From positions 41,876,021 to 41,940,020 of the forward strand of contig OZ007569.1 of the NCBI GenBank assembly GCA_963931925.1: a DNA stretch of 64,000 nucleotides, read 5' to 3'. The notes beneath the pieces were generated by a model. That model was given only the letters and a program-made list of their open reading frames with translations, made no database searches and had not been told where the DNA came from. This DNA is from Onchidella celtica. Its lineage: Eukaryota; Mollusca; Gastropoda; Systellommatophora; Onchidiidae. The position numbers and the translations under genes were made by a program. Below are positions 46,320 to 60,165 of this stretch, piece by piece. Numbering within the stretch: the first letter of the stretch is position 1; each line of letters opens with the position of its first letter.

Positions 46320-49300
46320 CTCTTGAAAATGTTTATAGTGAAGGGGGTGAAATTTTTAGTAAAGTGTTTGTAGTGGCTATGAACATTGTGGTGTGTTAGT
46401 GTCCAATTATTTGAGACACATGACATCATTTCAACAGGACAACTTTGTTCTATGCTGTGCTTCATCAGATTTGTTGTGTTACCATAATTGAGCATCTGCC
46501 TTATGGTGCATTAAATCTGTGAAAAATCTTTGTTTCATTTATTTTGATATGACATACGGCATTGTGTCCTTGGAGAGTATTTTTTCTTTTTCAATCTTTT
46601 TTTTTTTCTTCCCCATTTTCAATTTTTCCATTATGAGTTTGTATGCTATGAAGGTTTGCTGTAAACACTTTTCACCAGAAAACACTGTCACTGTCAAGAT
46701 ACCACAAGGAAAACTTAAATCATGTTGAATTTAGGCCCTGTTTTATTTAAATTGTGCAAGTTTTTCTGAACAGAAGTTTCAAAATAACATAAAAGATGCA
46801 AGTGAAGTGAAGATATAGCTTGGTGCGATGAGAAGGTGCAAATGTATTCTGCATGTGAAATTTTCAAAGATTAATGTGTGTATAGCAGCTTGTAGTTACC
46901 TTCAAAATGTATTTCAGATTTCTTTGAAAGCAGACATTTTTGTTCTGTTTTATTTTGGTTCTCTTTTCTTTTATTTCATGGAGGGAGAATGGAATGACTT
47001 CCATTATGGATGGGATTTGTGCATAAGTTTTAGTGCCAACTTATTAAAAACAAGTCAAATTTGAAACTCAAGACTAAACTATGTGTACAAGTAAAATGAA
47101 AACCTGCAGCTAAGACATCAGTATGTTTTTTTATGACATTTTCATACTGTGTTGCAAAGAAGACTGAATCTGTGAGTAAGAACGAAATATTGTAAATGGA
47201 TAATATTAAATTAAGCCGGCTAATTATTATTATGAGTATTCAATGTTGCTCGTTTTTAGAATTTTTTATATGTTGTCAGGACCATAACATCAGAATCAGA
47301 GAGGTTAAAGTTTGTCATTTTCATGAGTGGAATTAGATGAATGGATGTCAGATGTACATCTCATTTATTCGGGGATGGACACTGTTGGACCTTTCATTAG
47401 TTGCCCAATATTTTTATGATATGGCCTTCAAGGAAACTGTTGTGATTAAAAAGATGTAAATGTTTCCAATTTTCCATGTGCAGTTCATGAACATTCTTAA
47501 TTCCTTTTTGGGAAGATTGGTTATCATAACTTTAATATGAAACATCCCAGCATAGCACCTCCACTTAAAAAAAACAGCAATAACAGAAGAAAGCAGTTGA
47601 CTCTTTTTTTCATATCCTTATCATCTTCAGAGTTTTTCATAGTTTTCAAATATGTGAAATTTGACATCATCTATATTTTCAGCTGTGCAGATTTGCATGG
47701 TCTGATTGAATTTAGCCGCCTCCAAAGAACTCCAGTGCCATTTTGTTCTGAATTAAATGCCAACTAGTAAAATTACATTGAATCAGAATGGAAATTCCCT
47801 GCCACTCCTGAAAGGCTGTTACAAAATAAATAATATACAATTTCCCCCGAAAACGTCAGTACCGCCCATGTTTCTAGGTAACATCAGTTAGGCTGTACTT
47901 TCATTCAAAGCACAAACCCATTTCTCAGTGTGTATTGCAAGTGTCTTGTCAGTAGAATTTCATGTCCCAGGACAGTCGCAGAAAAATGTGAATAACAGTA
48001 AAAAAGAAATATATATATATGGAAAACTGAGAAAACTAGAATATGGCATGACCATCTTATGTTTGTAAAGTTAACTGAGAGAAACTGGTAGAACTAAAAA
48101 TTTTATTTAATTATAGTCCATCACACTTAAAAGGAAAAGGCAGCTTATGCATTGACTGTTGTACCAATCAGTGAAATTTGCCTTAATGTTTTCATTTTGG
48201 TTAAAACTCAAGTATCAAGAATGTACTGTTTTATCCTGCAAACAACAACTTTAGGGTACTAAAGCTTCAGTAACTATCACTTTCATGCAATTATATATCA
48301 GTACTACATAGATTTAACCCCATAATGTGCCGAAACAAGTGTACCCCCTATGTGTCTTTGGTGTCCATAAAATCTTGCTATGTCTTAGTAAAAAATTTGT
48401 ATGATAACTACCACTCTATATTTCTGTAGTTTTTGTATATATTTTACCTCAAATTGTACACTAAAGCCATCCCATGTATAGGATAACTATAAATATCACT
48501 GGCTTTTTTTGTGTGATTTTATTTTTACTTCAGTTTGCTTCATACATGCAAGAGCCCATACATGTTTTCTATATATATTTGTTTGAGTGTACCCATAAAA
48601 CTTCTTGTTACCCAGAAATAGGTGTTTCCTCTCAATCTGTGACAGGGAAGTTGTTGCATGTTAGCCAGTGCTTTCAAAGCTGTTTTCCTTTATTTGTTTA
48701 ACATGAACCCCATTACCCAGCATTTTAGATTTCATGGCAACTTAAATGAAAAAAAAATTAATTTTTTTTTTTCTTTTTCGGAAATGGAAATTCTGTATTT
48801 GTATGAGAGATGGAAAAGAAATTACGCTACATGCATATTATTACTTGGTCAAACAGATAAATCATGAAAGTGTGAAATTAATAATTTGACAAAATACTTA
48901 CACTAGAAATAATTGACAATAGTATTTCTTCATGCCACTGCTCTCTGACATTGATCTGCCTTTGCCTCATGCATAAAACATAATACTGCATGAAATATGA
49001 TGCTTTTTATTGGGGTTTTGCGGATATTTGAAAGTCTTTTCTGGAACCTGTACATTTGGGTCTGACAGAGAGCGTTTATTACATGTTTTAAAAGCGAACT
49101 ATGTGTCAGACACTGCATTTTATAATCTTTCTTGTTTTTATGTCCTGAGAAATCTGTGGCATTTGAGAACGCTGTTGTAACGTCAAAATATTTCAAATAC
49201 ATGTACGTTAGATAGGATAGTGTGTTTATACCTAGCCCAAGACAAATAAGTATGGTGCTATATTTTATTATGAAAGTATTCACACAATATCATATAACTC

Positions 49301-52300
49301 TCTGTGTGCCAATCACCGATATATCGATTCTTCCGCCGGTCACGCTAGTGCCGATCACCAACGTATCGGCGCACAAGAAAATGCTAGGCTATTTTGTTTC
49401 GGGAAGAAAGAAAGTCGACTTTCTATTCACAATGTTGCTGTAGTTAGTCTTCATTCATCTCCCCCACTATTTTCTTCTGTATCAGCAAATGTGACAAAAT
49501 TCATGGCACACAAAGAATTAATGCAGTAAAAAAAAGTTTTCTGCACCTTCACAACAGCAATCTCATATGTCATGGAAATGTAGCATGATAGCTTAAGAAC
49601 AGCTAAAACAATACATACCACCCTTAATTTATTATCTGCTTTAATGTAGAAAACGCTGCTAATAACTTTATCCATAATGACCTGTTATTCCCTGAGAATA
49701 TATTGTCATAATAATAGACCAGTTTAAATGAGACCAAGGTGATTGTCTTTCAACTTGACTGGTATCATTTTATCATGCATGCATGTCAGGAATGGGCAAA
49801 GGAAAACCAAAACAATTACTGGCTTGTGTCGACGTCTGTATAGAGCATGAGCTCAACTTTTAAATCCTGGCTGCTGTTGAGGGAGAATGTTCAGGTAAAA
49901 GGGGGACCAGCCCAGGGAATGTAAGAATCAATCATCACTAAGCAGGTATTTTTGACGGACTATTCCTATGTTGTCTAAAGACCATCTGAATTACAAGTAT
50001 CCATCTTTATAAAATATGACAAGGGATAATTTGTTATTGCAGGGAATATGACTGGGGAACAATGGCTTAAAGCAACAGCACCATTATGTACTCTTTATGA
50101 ACGGTATCTTCATTATGTAATCTCTGATAAGACTGTCTGTACAATAGAGATGTGCAATAAACTGGAATTGTTTTTTCCCCAACTTTCCAGTTGTGTGTTT
50201 TTTTTTATTATCATTATTATTCTTTTCTGTATTTCCATTTTCCCCCTAGTATTTCTCATCTTGCCATATATTTATTGCACCGCTTCCTTGTATTTCTTGA
50301 GACTAATAATTTAAAATACTTGCTGCTGAATATCTGTAATCATTCAATAAATACATTTTACATATATTTACCAATTATAGCGTTTGGTCAAATTTTGCAT
50401 TAAGTATGTTCCGCAGTGACTTTACTTGTGGCAGTTCAGAATATGTGACACATTAAACAGTGGTAAAACAGTCAAGAGAAAGCCTAGGTATACACAAACA
50501 ACATTTGTAGGAAGTATTTGTCAGCAAGATTGTACCGGCAACTGTTGAAAGGCAAATGTCGTGACATGTTGTGCCCATGCAGTTATTTTATGGAACAAGG
50601 ATTCTGATGATGGAATTCAAAATCATATTACATGTAATTTACAATTATAGTAACTGAAAATTTCAAACACAGATGTACTAGGCCTACATCAAATATAATG
50701 AAAACAGTGGTTGCACTAAATCCAATTTGTGTTTATACTGTAGGAGCAACAGAATGCCTTTGAATTTTTACACATTGGCAGACCCTTCCATTGGAAACTC
50801 AGTTAATCACTGGTCACTTTCATCCCAATTTTTGTTTGATATGTCTTTTTATTTAGTAGCCAAAAGTGATGGCATTTTTCTGCCTGCTGTATTGCTACAG
50901 TACATTGTTTACTGAAGACATCATTTGTGGACAGTTTCTCTGGAAACCGCATGAAAGAGATTTCAAAGAAGTGCACTTGGCTGCATAGAATTAGAACTGA
51001 GTCTGAATTTATTTAAAACTGAATTGAACGGTGGAGAAAAACTTTCTGATGCTGTTTCCTTTTGTGTTGGATGCTTCAAAGAAATCAATATATCTGGTTT
51101 GATGTGGTACATAAATTTGTAGACTTTGAAATAATTTATACTTTCTTGTGTGACATGCAGAGTCTTCAGTGCTGCATTTACATTTCTAAATTTGGCAACT
51201 GTAAATTATGAAGTAAATTAAATGTCATCAGTTTCTAGAAGGTGGGAAATGCAGAGAGATGTATGCAAGGCGTTTTGTTATAGGCTGTGAAAATATGATT
51301 TCTTTTGTTCACTGGTTTTGGAAAATTCAGGAATCGACCAATTTTTGGGACAACATTCAGTAGTAAAAAAACAATTTTAAAAATGAGCGTGGTAATTGTA
51401 CATGCATTTTAGAATGTCGAATAAGACAGCCCTGTAAACATGCCAAACACTGAATATACATGAATAAACTTGACCTGTGATTAACTTTAGTGTTTTAATT
51501 ACATACAAATATACAGTAGTGTATACGGGACATGGAGCCAAAATATTCACAAAAGGATCTTTTGTAACCAGTCTGCGGTCAGTTTCCAAAAACATTCGCC
51601 ATGAACATTTTGTCTTGGAAATGGTTATTACGACTGGCGAGTCAAAATAATGTAATCCTAGTCCTGGCCCTGGCACTTTTTTTTTTGAAAATTCACTGCA
51701 ATCGAAACCCTATTTGGCCACACACAAGGCTCAAATAGCGAGTGTCTAATAATACTGTTACATAACATGATCCACAGCAATACAGTTTTTGTTATCCACG
51801 GAATACTGGGCAATTTTGTTGTGTGCACAGTCTTCTAAGTTCTATACTTCCTGCAGCCCCTGTCTGACATTTCAAGTGGTTAACAAGAAAAGTGGTGAAT
51901 TCTACGACCAATCACCAAACTTTATGTTTTGAAAAACATGCTTTTGTTTACACAAAGAAAGCACAAGCCCGACAAATTTCCAATTCTTGATCCAGTTTCA
52001 CTCTTCTCAACTGTGCTACATGTATTTGAATACTGGTATCGCATCACAATGTGTCTTCAGTTGATTGACTGCGGACGTAAAAAATAATGATTCTGGGACT
52101 TCCACTCTTGTGAATTTGATTTCAGATTTTGTCTGATGTGTCAGTTTCTAGTTTTGCTTGTTCAGCATTGACTCACTTTGTGACAGGAGTGTATTGGTAC
52201 GTTAGTTTTTATGGTTACGCAATCAGTTCTTTTCTTGTAAACAACAGCGTGTCACTTGCCTCATTTGAGATTTTTAAAAAAAACAACAACAACAATCATA

Positions 52301-53639
52301 TAGGCCTACTAAGGCTTTAAGTAGCAGGATTTAAAGATGAAGTATGTAAACCATTTTGCGATAGTCAAAATAATATGTGTATCGTTGCCTGGTATAAAAA
52401 TGGCATGTAAGACGAATTTGGTGCGATAAACTGTCATGCGCCTTGTTTGGAAGTCGTTAATAATGAAATTGAGGGACCTGGGAACGTGTCAGCAAGAGAT
52501 TGTAAAATCCTCACCCTGTAGTCCATCGATTATGGTGTGGAAAGTGCTCAAGATAAAACGTATACATTTAACTCCGCAGAAAGAATGTTTTCTAGTTGCC
52601 CTGTAAATAATCTTATCAGTAATTTGAATCATCAAGTTTGCCTCGTTGCCTTTTATTTTATTTTATTATTATTATTATTTTGACCAAGTAACTTTTACTT
52701 CGGCTCCAAAAGAGAGAGCTCTGAAAAACAAGTCTGGTAAATGATACAATTGGACATCTCAGGTAGCATCCTGCAAACTGACTTCTAAGTCTAGTTCTAG
52801 ATCTTTTCAATGGCGAACAGATTAATTACGGAATTTTACTGTTTAGTGAATGTGAAATCTTGACCTCTTGATTCGATACCATTAACTTTTTTAAGGTTTA
52901 GGTGGCTAGTTGAATACTCTACATACATGTATAGTGTTTGCACCCGCTGCCTCACATGAACTTTTTGTAATGAATTAGTTGGAAGATGTATGCACTTACA
53001 TTTCACATAAGTTAGCCTATATTGTCTTAGCTAATTGTTAATAGGTTGGTAAAGTCATACCTACCACGTCATAAAATAAAAATGACACGGGGCGATTTGC
53101 CATCAAGTCAAGACTATTTTGTCTGGGAATACAAATTTTACCTGTTTGACTTGGCACTGGTCTGTAATTAAGATCTTATTTATCCAGACTTACTTCTGGA
53201 ATTAAAGGCTACCTTTTGTGTTTTTTGGCGCTGTTCTATCGTGTCTCCTTTCCAGGGTAAAAAGTATTTGCTTGTATCATTGTAAATAAATCATTTAAAA
53301 CCAGACTACCATCGGAGTTTTTGTTGTTATTGTTTTGATATTTATAAATGTTGTCTTTGCGGTTTTGGTTCTCTTTGTAATATAATGTATGTAATGTTTG
53401 TAATGTCTTGCTGCCCGTGAGAAGAACTGAACTGGGTGAGACTGCAGTAACATTTCGTTGATGTTGTTTATACATTGTTGACTTCTCTGACCGGTTGGCG
53501 ACTGACCTGAACTAATCTGTTAAACGATCTTAAGGCCAGTTAATGGTGCGTGTTCGTCGTGCGCTATTGGCAGTTATAGTAATTCAAAACTCTATATTTC
53601 CTTTGAAACAATTCGTGGCGAACCAAGTTAAGCTGTGTT

Positions 53640-54060
53640 TTCACAATAATAATGATAATAATAATGAAGATGATTCATATAACACCCACTCCAAACAATT
53701 TGCCCTAGGCGCTTCACAGAAAATCTTGTTCTCTCTATCTGCAGCTCACCCTTTCTCTCTCCCTATCACGCATAATCTATTGCATACATTCGTATGCTAG
53801 ACATAGATACATACATACACATAACAGGCGCATGAGGCAGAAAGTAAACAATAAAACAGCAAAAATATAATGAATTGAGTAAATAAATGCACAGCGAATA
53901 AGACTTAACAACAACTGAAAGTGTTTTTTGAAAAGGTGAGTCTTTAGCCCAGTTTTGAATTTTGTCTCAGTAGATGCTTCCCTCTCGCAATGATTTTGGC
54001 AGCGAGATCCAGATGTGCGGAGCACAGTGTGTGTACGTGTAAATGTTCTGGCTCATGGTT
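53640..54060. repeat. Probable diverged dispersed repeat
   Basis: It begins with an AATAATGATAATAAT microsatellite, then ATAACACCCACTCCAAAC, and a GGCGCTTCACAGA word. Later comes AAAAGGTGAGTCTTTAGCCC. These resemble repeats scattered widely in marine invertebrate genomes. This is recognised by general pattern only, and the family is not known to me. Confidence 0.3.
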
Positions 54061-54703
54061 TCTTTGACTTGCAGATAAAACTTGACATGTGGATGGAAAA
54101 GAAAACGGCAACAGAAAGGGCAAAAATGTATCCAGTTTAGTACACAATATGTAATAAAAAGGAAGGAGTGTTTCCGTGTGTGCGAAAATGGCGTTTCCGT
54201 ATACATGAAAACTTGAAGGGTTTTATGTGTTTCCGTTGCGGTTTCCGTTTCAGTACGCTGGAAAACACTGCTTTACAGTTGATGTTACGAATCCCATACA
54301 GCGAAATTTTCAGAACCTTTGTTTATCTGCGTACAGCATGGTATGGTCTCCATACAGGACCCATCCCTCGAGGAAATATTATTATGATTACATCGTGAGA
54401 AAAAAAGAAAAAGGTGGACGATCATGGAGACATCTGAAATGCGAGAGGGAATCAGGGAATCTCTTCTAAACTCATTCATTAAAAAAAAACAAAAAACGTT
54501 TGGGAGAGGGACTACAATGAGAGATCTTCAGAGGAAGAAAAATCCCGCCAAAGAAAGGTTTTGGTCTTGACTTCCTTACACTATGTCTGTATGTGTGTGT
54601 GGGGGGGGGGGGGGGGGACATACATACTGCCTTTTGTGGGAGTGCCTTCTTGTTTCGCCATATCAGTCAACTGGTTCTTCAGAGAAACGGCGGGTGTTCA
54701 AAC

Positions 54704-55119
54704 CAGGGTTGCCAGTTTTTTTCAGGACAACTTGCCAAATATGTGACAAAAACTTGCCAAATGCTTTAAAAACTTGCCAAATTTGTAAAAATAATGATTT
54801 TAGTCACACGTACTCATAAAAGTGAAATATTATACATGTAAATTCTAGAATAAACAAAATTCTGGCTTACCCGGTGTTGTCTAATGTTGTTTCTTTCATA
54901 ATTTTAGAGCCTCTGATATAATGTAATCCTCTCGAGGACTTTGAGGAGTGAATGATCAAGAAAGTATGTTAATGTAATACATGTATATTATATCCAAGTC
55001 ACAATGCTGAGTGCCAAAAAAGTGCCAACTTGCCAACCAATTTGCTTTCATGCCAACTATGTTCAAAAAGTGCCAAATTTGAACAATTTGGCACTAAAAG
55101 TGCCAAACTGGCAACCCTG
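54704..55119. mobile_element. hAT-like MITE with perfect 8-bp target duplication
   Basis: The element starts CAGGGTTGCCAGTTTTT and ends AAACTGGCAACCCTG. GTTCAAAC is duplicated exactly at 54696-54703 and 55120-55127. The 416-bp interior has no coding frame. It carries many copies of ACTTGCCAAAT or GTGCCAAATTT on both strands, which would give multiple binding sites for a transposase. The 8-bp duplication and CAGGG...CCCTG ends assign it to hAT. Confidence 0.88.
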
Positions 55120-55127
55120 GTTCAAAC

Positions 55128-56379
55128 CAGCTTATGAAGACTTGACACGTACTACATAGCTTGGTAGGCTTTTTTCGCGTTTGTTACAGCATTTCCCTCT
55201 CCCAAGAAACAATGTATAACAATGTATTTCACAACTTCGTGAAACTGAAGTATCTTATATATAATTAAACCCGTTCGAAAAGTGTCTTAAAAGAGGCAGC
55301 GGTGTGATGACAGTCACGTAGCTGAGCAAGGAAAGGCCAATCTGTTCGTACACGACTTTATACATATAATATATATACACATGTAGTAGCCTACTAACCT
55401 CAGGAGTGGGACGGATTACACCAACAAGTTCCTGTACTGATCTGCTGATGTTAAATCGTGTTTTCTACAGCAGTGGATTTTCGCCTTGGGCATTTCACTT
55501 GTGTGGGACATGGACCCCCAACAGCCCGTGGCGTGGGAGTTAATCGGTCCCTGCTGTAGAAACAGTTGGTGCAACATTTCACTACAACCGTTCACATAGT
55601 AAATAACGTGTGTGATAACTAGCAAAATTTGCAAATAAGTAGGCGGTTTTAGTTCGCGAAAGCCCACGGTGTTTATTTATTATGTATATATTTTTACAGT
55701 GTCTTGTAAAGGTGGGGGCTGGGGGGGGGGGGTCACTTCCTTCACCGTTAAACCACCTTGGTCATTTTTCAACTTTCTTAGTGTAGGCTACACGTGGGAA
55801 GGGCGAGTGAATAGAAATACATGTCGCCGTTTCTTTAAATTACATTTGCCATTTTAGGATGAGTAGCATAGGCTGCAGTCCCCATCGCTCATGACACTTT
55901 TCTCGTCATTATGTATACTTGTAATAAATATAAATGTGTAAGGAAATTTACTTCGGTGTGTGCTGAATCATTATTACCAATACACTGTTTACGTTATTTT
56001 GAACACAGAAAATACATGTAAAGTAGGCCTACTCATAATTGCTGCATTCAAATTCAACCTGGCATCAAAATAGCCTGATTGACAGGAGAATAGATTCAAA
56101 GTGGATGGAGTCAGTTGTGTGAATAAAATGATAAATATTTGATTCCATAATAGGCTTGATTTGTTCGCCTGTGACATTGCGTCTGCATGTTCATAAAATA
56201 CCATAATCGTAGGCACATATACGAGATTTGACTGCAGAATAAGCTCGTAACATCTGTTTCTCTTCTTGTGAGATCACTGGGTATGTAGGACTTTTGTAGG
56301 TTCTATTTCACTGACACATTTAGAATCGCAAATGAACAGTTCTTTATATCCCATACTCCAGTTCTGCCGTTTCGGTAGC
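55128..56379. other. Region 3' of the ankyrin/SOCS gene
   Basis: This is 1.25 kb of non-coding DNA downstream (minus strand) of the ankyrin-SOCS stop, probably including its 3' UTR. It includes a G-run near 55720-55731. TTTATT (AATAAA on the minus strand) occurs near 55671. No other feature is seen. Confidence 0.5.
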
Positions 56380-57443
56380 TCAGAACCGTAAGAACCCAGA
56401 AGACATGAAATCTGTCATGTAATCGCCCAGACCAAGCTTGGAAACCCACTTCTGGTATGGCACATCGCGGAAGTTATCTCTATGGCGGCGTCTTAAACAA
56501 TTCCGGCATATGTCCTTCAGTTTCATTGGCCGAGTATAGAGGAATATCAACAACTTCCTTAGCGCTTGATTTTGTCCAATACCACACGGCAGATCACTGT
56601 CACACCTACTGCGGGAAGCTGATCTCATAGAATTAACCCAGTCTTCTTTCGTCACATCGTACCCCGAGCCCAAAAGTGCTGCTATAATCGACAAAGCCTG
56701 TGTTTTATCTGTTCTTCTGCCTGCATTGTCAACAGCAGTCCACAATAATGATCGTTTCCTTCCTGGATAGACTTTTCTTACTTCTGTCAGCGTTCCTTCA
56801 TCTTCGTCTCTGTCAGCAAACAGGAAAGTCCCCTCACAACAAACATTCATATCAGCATTATTTTGAAGCAAGACGATGACGCTGTCGTAGGACGTTCGAT
56901 AAACGGCGTTCCAGATGGCCGAACTACCATGGCGGCTTCTCATATTGACATCAGCCCCAAGTTGTATCATTTCCGCCACCAGACGATGCTCTTTCCGCCA
57001 AGCAGCGAACATCAACGGCGTATCACGGTCCTCGTCTCTGGTATTAACGTCAGACAACGGTAGAATGAACTCCCAGAACTGAGGGTGGTTATTGGCAATC
57101 GCAATTGATAGCGCTGTGTTTCCATCTAGAGACGGCTGTTTACTGACGGCTCCCAACTCCAACAGTCGCTTGGCCGCCAATACATTGCAGTTCATTGCTG
57201 CAAGATGCAGACTTGCAAAACCATCTTCGTTCAGATATTCCGTAATTTCTCGTGTGCTATTTGTTGTAGAGGAAACTGTCGACGCAAGTATTTCCATGAT
57301 CTGTGATATTTTTCTTTCAGACATTGATGTCGAACCAGAAGCGTGATAAACCAAATTAGGAATCTCTTCTTTCAACCTTCGCCGGTTTGCATCACCATGG
57401 AAAGCTTTACATGTCAATAATGGCTTGATAAACTGTCCTTGAC
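56380..57443 (-). CDS. Ankyrin-repeat and SOCS-box protein (ASB-like), second coding exon
   Basis: This exon follows acceptor TTCAAAACAG and encodes residues 47-400. About four ankyrin repeats span 119-255: DGFASLHLAAMNCNVLAAKRLL, DGNTALSIAIANNH, RDTPLMFAAWRKEHRLVAEM and HGSSAIWNAVYRTSYDSVIVLL (quoted as separate short pieces of each repeat). After a linker, residues about 352-395 (LKDICRNCLRR, then VPYQKWVSKLGLGDYM) resemble a SOCS box: the LKxxCRxxLRR BC-box is clear and the Cul5-box-like LP-type motif is weaker. ASB proteins are substrate receptors for Elongin B/C-Cullin5 ubiquitin ligases. The specific ASB orthologue and the substrate are unknown. Confidence 0.85.
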
Positions 57444-57492
57444 CTGTTTTGAATTAAAACATGTAGGCATAGGCTTAGTTATGCAGGGAATC

Positions 57493-57495
<3 letters not shown>

Positions 57496-57548
<53 letters not shown>
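57496..57548. repeat. (AG)n microsatellite, 53 bp
   Basis: This is an uninterrupted GA/AG dinucleotide run inside the ASB-like intron. Confidence 0.98.
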
Positions 57549-57550
<2 letters not shown>

Positions 57551-57683
57551 AGTTTGCCCCCCCCCCCCACACACACACCTTTACAAGAGACTGTAAAAAA
57601 ATATAAAAAAATACTTTACTTTTCCGATCCAGCAGTGTTCTGGGCTTGTGCCCTTCGACTAGATAATAAAATAAATAAACAAC

Positions 57684-57793
<110 letters not shown>

Positions 57794-57940
57794 ACCATAA
57801 AAAGAAAAATCAGCTGCGACATGTTTTGTATGTTTGTTTTGTCTTGGATCAATTTTTAATATCGGGACAGTTGACTGCTCAGTTTAAGACGTGGCAAAAT
57901 GTGCTAAACAAATGCTACGTGGGCAATGAATTTGGCTTAC

Positions 57941-58079
57941 CTTGGTCTATGGCTAGCATGGCCGTGTGTACACACATATCCTGCACTGCCCTAACCCTCT
58001 CGCGACGTATCAGCTTCTTCAGTATTGTTTCCATATCTGGCAAAGATCCGGCTCTCACAGCACGTCTCAGATCTTCCAT
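57941..58079 (-). CDS. Ankyrin-repeat and SOCS-box protein (ASB-like), first coding exon
   Basis: The start is ATG at 58079-58077 (context GACGATATGG). An in-frame stop lies upstream (about 58139) with no earlier ATG, which supports this start. The exon encodes 46 residues, MEDLRRAVRAGSLPDMETIL to AMLAIDQ, plus the first base of Gly47, then donor GTAAGC. The beginning (DLRRAVRAGSLPDMETILKKL) has the helix-turn-helix pattern of a first, capping ankyrin repeat. The two exons total 1,203 nt, exactly 400 codons and a stop. Confidence 0.82.
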
Positions 58080-59780
58080 ATCGTCAAGTCCCAGTCTCTG
58101 GTATCCTTCGCGATTACACCAAAACAACGACCAGTATTATATGCACAAGCACTTGATACCGGTACACATCTGTAGGCCTACACCTGGGTGTAAACAAGCT
58201 TTGTTACTTCTTTGGGGCCTTCCATAAAGTACGTACACTCGGAGGGAGACTCGACCCCAGCAAATGAAAAGTTTATAGGGGGGGGGGGGTGTCTAGGAAG
58301 TGTATTAATTGTGGTCAGATATGGTTTGTTTTTTATCACTGTTTTTTAAATTAAAAATCAAACAAACAAACAAACACAGACGTTTAGGATTACCGGTATA
58401 TAATACATGTATATTATTATATAAAATTCGAATAAACGCTTACGCAATGAAACATTCGACCGGTCCATGCAAAACGTCAGTTAAACTTTAAAAGCATCGA
58501 GGTATTTTAATTGAAATTCATCATTCAAATGGTCGCGCGCAATACAAAGATGGGGGGGGGGGGGGTGAAGCTAAGTCTATGAAAAGTACACAAGCGGGGT
58601 GGGGGTTGTTTGAAAAATTGCCAAAATCGAGCGTATGCCATTTTATCGTTGGCCCCTGTGATCAATTTATCCCAGTTCCTCTTCAACCCCCCCCCCCCCA
58701 ACCTACTTTCGTGTATCACGGCTTTATTTTCCCCCCATAGGCTATTTCAGACTGGATCCTAAAGACCGAGCACCTAGCAACACTAACGAGACAATCCGAG
58801 TGACTGAGACCGAGTGGAACGTCGGCAGAAATTATTATGCACAATCTGGAAGAACAAAAACAAAAACGAATCTGCACCGTACTCTCCCAAAACCAAATAG
58901 AATATGTACATTATTTAACACCCCCCCGCCCATTAACGAACTGGTGTACCAATAGATGGTTCAAACCATGCCCTTTCACCTCCTGCCATTTACCATAACC
59001 TTCCAAAAATTTCACATTCACTGTACGGTATTGATTTCGTAATAAACACCTATAGCTTTTGCAAACATTCACAATTAGTTTCAGCCTCACATTATAATAT
59101 TAGGCTACATGTATACTACTCTTTGGCAGACATTCGATCCCCAAATAAAAAAAATAATGTCCTTCATAGACATACATGTAGGCCTACATATATATAATCA
59201 TAATATGTACATGTTTCATTAAAAAAAGAAAACAACAATAAGCAATTCAACACCCTTTCTAGTCCTTACACAGTTGGGTTCAGAAACATTCATAGCTCAA
59301 CCTCCCTTTCTCACCCCCCCCCCCGTCCTTAATAACACCATAAAGGGCAGAACAGAAAAAAAAACAATCTCTTTCTAGACAAAGCGATGCCTAAACCTAA
59401 CTCGGTATAGGCTTACCCCCCCCCCGCACTGCTATTACAACTTTTAAACCTATACAATTATCAATAATAAGAGTCTTGTCTACTGCTAACTGCCATGCTG
59501 ATAAGTTCTTCTACACCGTACCATAATTACTACCATGGCCAGCACAGTTCTACATCGGTTGCTGTAATTATCACTTCCACAGTCGCTACTGCTATTTCTG
59601 CTAATTCTTTTCTTTTTTTCCCTTACTAAACAGAAAAAAAAAGTCTTCTACTACTAATCATTCCGATTAATGACATCATAACTGCCTGTGATTCTGAGCC
59701 CCGAGTTTAAATTACTGATAATTTCCAACACACTTTTCTGTTAAATAGATACGTATGATATATCACATATTGGGCCGCCC
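58080..59780. other. Intergenic region upstream of the ASB-like gene
   Basis: Non-coding. It probably holds the ASB-like promoter. Poly-C/poly-G runs occur near 58280, 58552, 58689, 58921, 59317 and 59417. No RNA gene or transposon end is recognised. Confidence 0.5.
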
Positions 59781-59860
59781 TTATCCGTCAACATTATCGA
59801 CGGATACTGCCCAGGTTTATCCGTCAACATTATCGACGGATACTGCCCAGGTTTATACGG
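59781..59860. repeat. Tandem repeat, 38-41-bp unit, two copies
   Basis: TTATCCGTCAACATTATCG followed by ACGGATACTGCCCAGGT occurs twice in succession, then a decayed third start. Each unit itself contains an imperfect palindrome (ATCCGTC ... GACGGAT). Confidence 0.8.
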
Positions 59861-60015
59861 CAACACTATCGGCACTATTGACGAATGACAAACAACAACA
59901 ACAACAACAAACAAACATGCAAACTGGATTTATTCCTAATGTTATTGGATTAAAAAAAATTACCAAATACATTGATTACTGATAAAAAGACTTCTATAAG
60001 AAAAAAAAAAAAACA

Positions 60016-60070
60016 CACCCTACCCCGCTGAGAATCGAACCACTGTACCCCCCGATTGGCAGGTAGATAC
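60016..60070 (-). repeat. tRNA-like SINE head fragment
   Basis: Read on the minus strand it contains CAGTGGTTCGATTCTCAGC, a good match to a tRNA T-arm/B box, followed by a T-run (poly-A on the plus strand). The A-box half is missing or diverged. It is a relic, not a functional tRNA. Confidence 0.5.
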
Positions 60071-60165
60071 AAAAAAAACAACTGAATTTCTTCCGTCATT
60101 GTTCTTGGATAAAAAAAAAAAAATTGATGCCTAATAAAAAGACGTGACCAAAAAAAAAAAAAAAA

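Larger units (their letters stand above)
44303..54703. other. EHD 3' UTR and downstream non-coding region
   Basis: The first AATAAA after the stop is at about 44380. Others occur near 45403, 45536, 46030, 47824 and 50345, so the 3' UTR could range from 0.1 to 6 kb. An inverted repeat of 16 bp occurs at 46106/46304, and a putative transposon-end-like block with two GTGCC-GATCACC-TATCG motifs near 49300-49370. A diverged dispersed repeat may occupy 53640-54060. None of the open frames (up to about 117 codons) has recognisable similarity. Confidence 0.5.
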
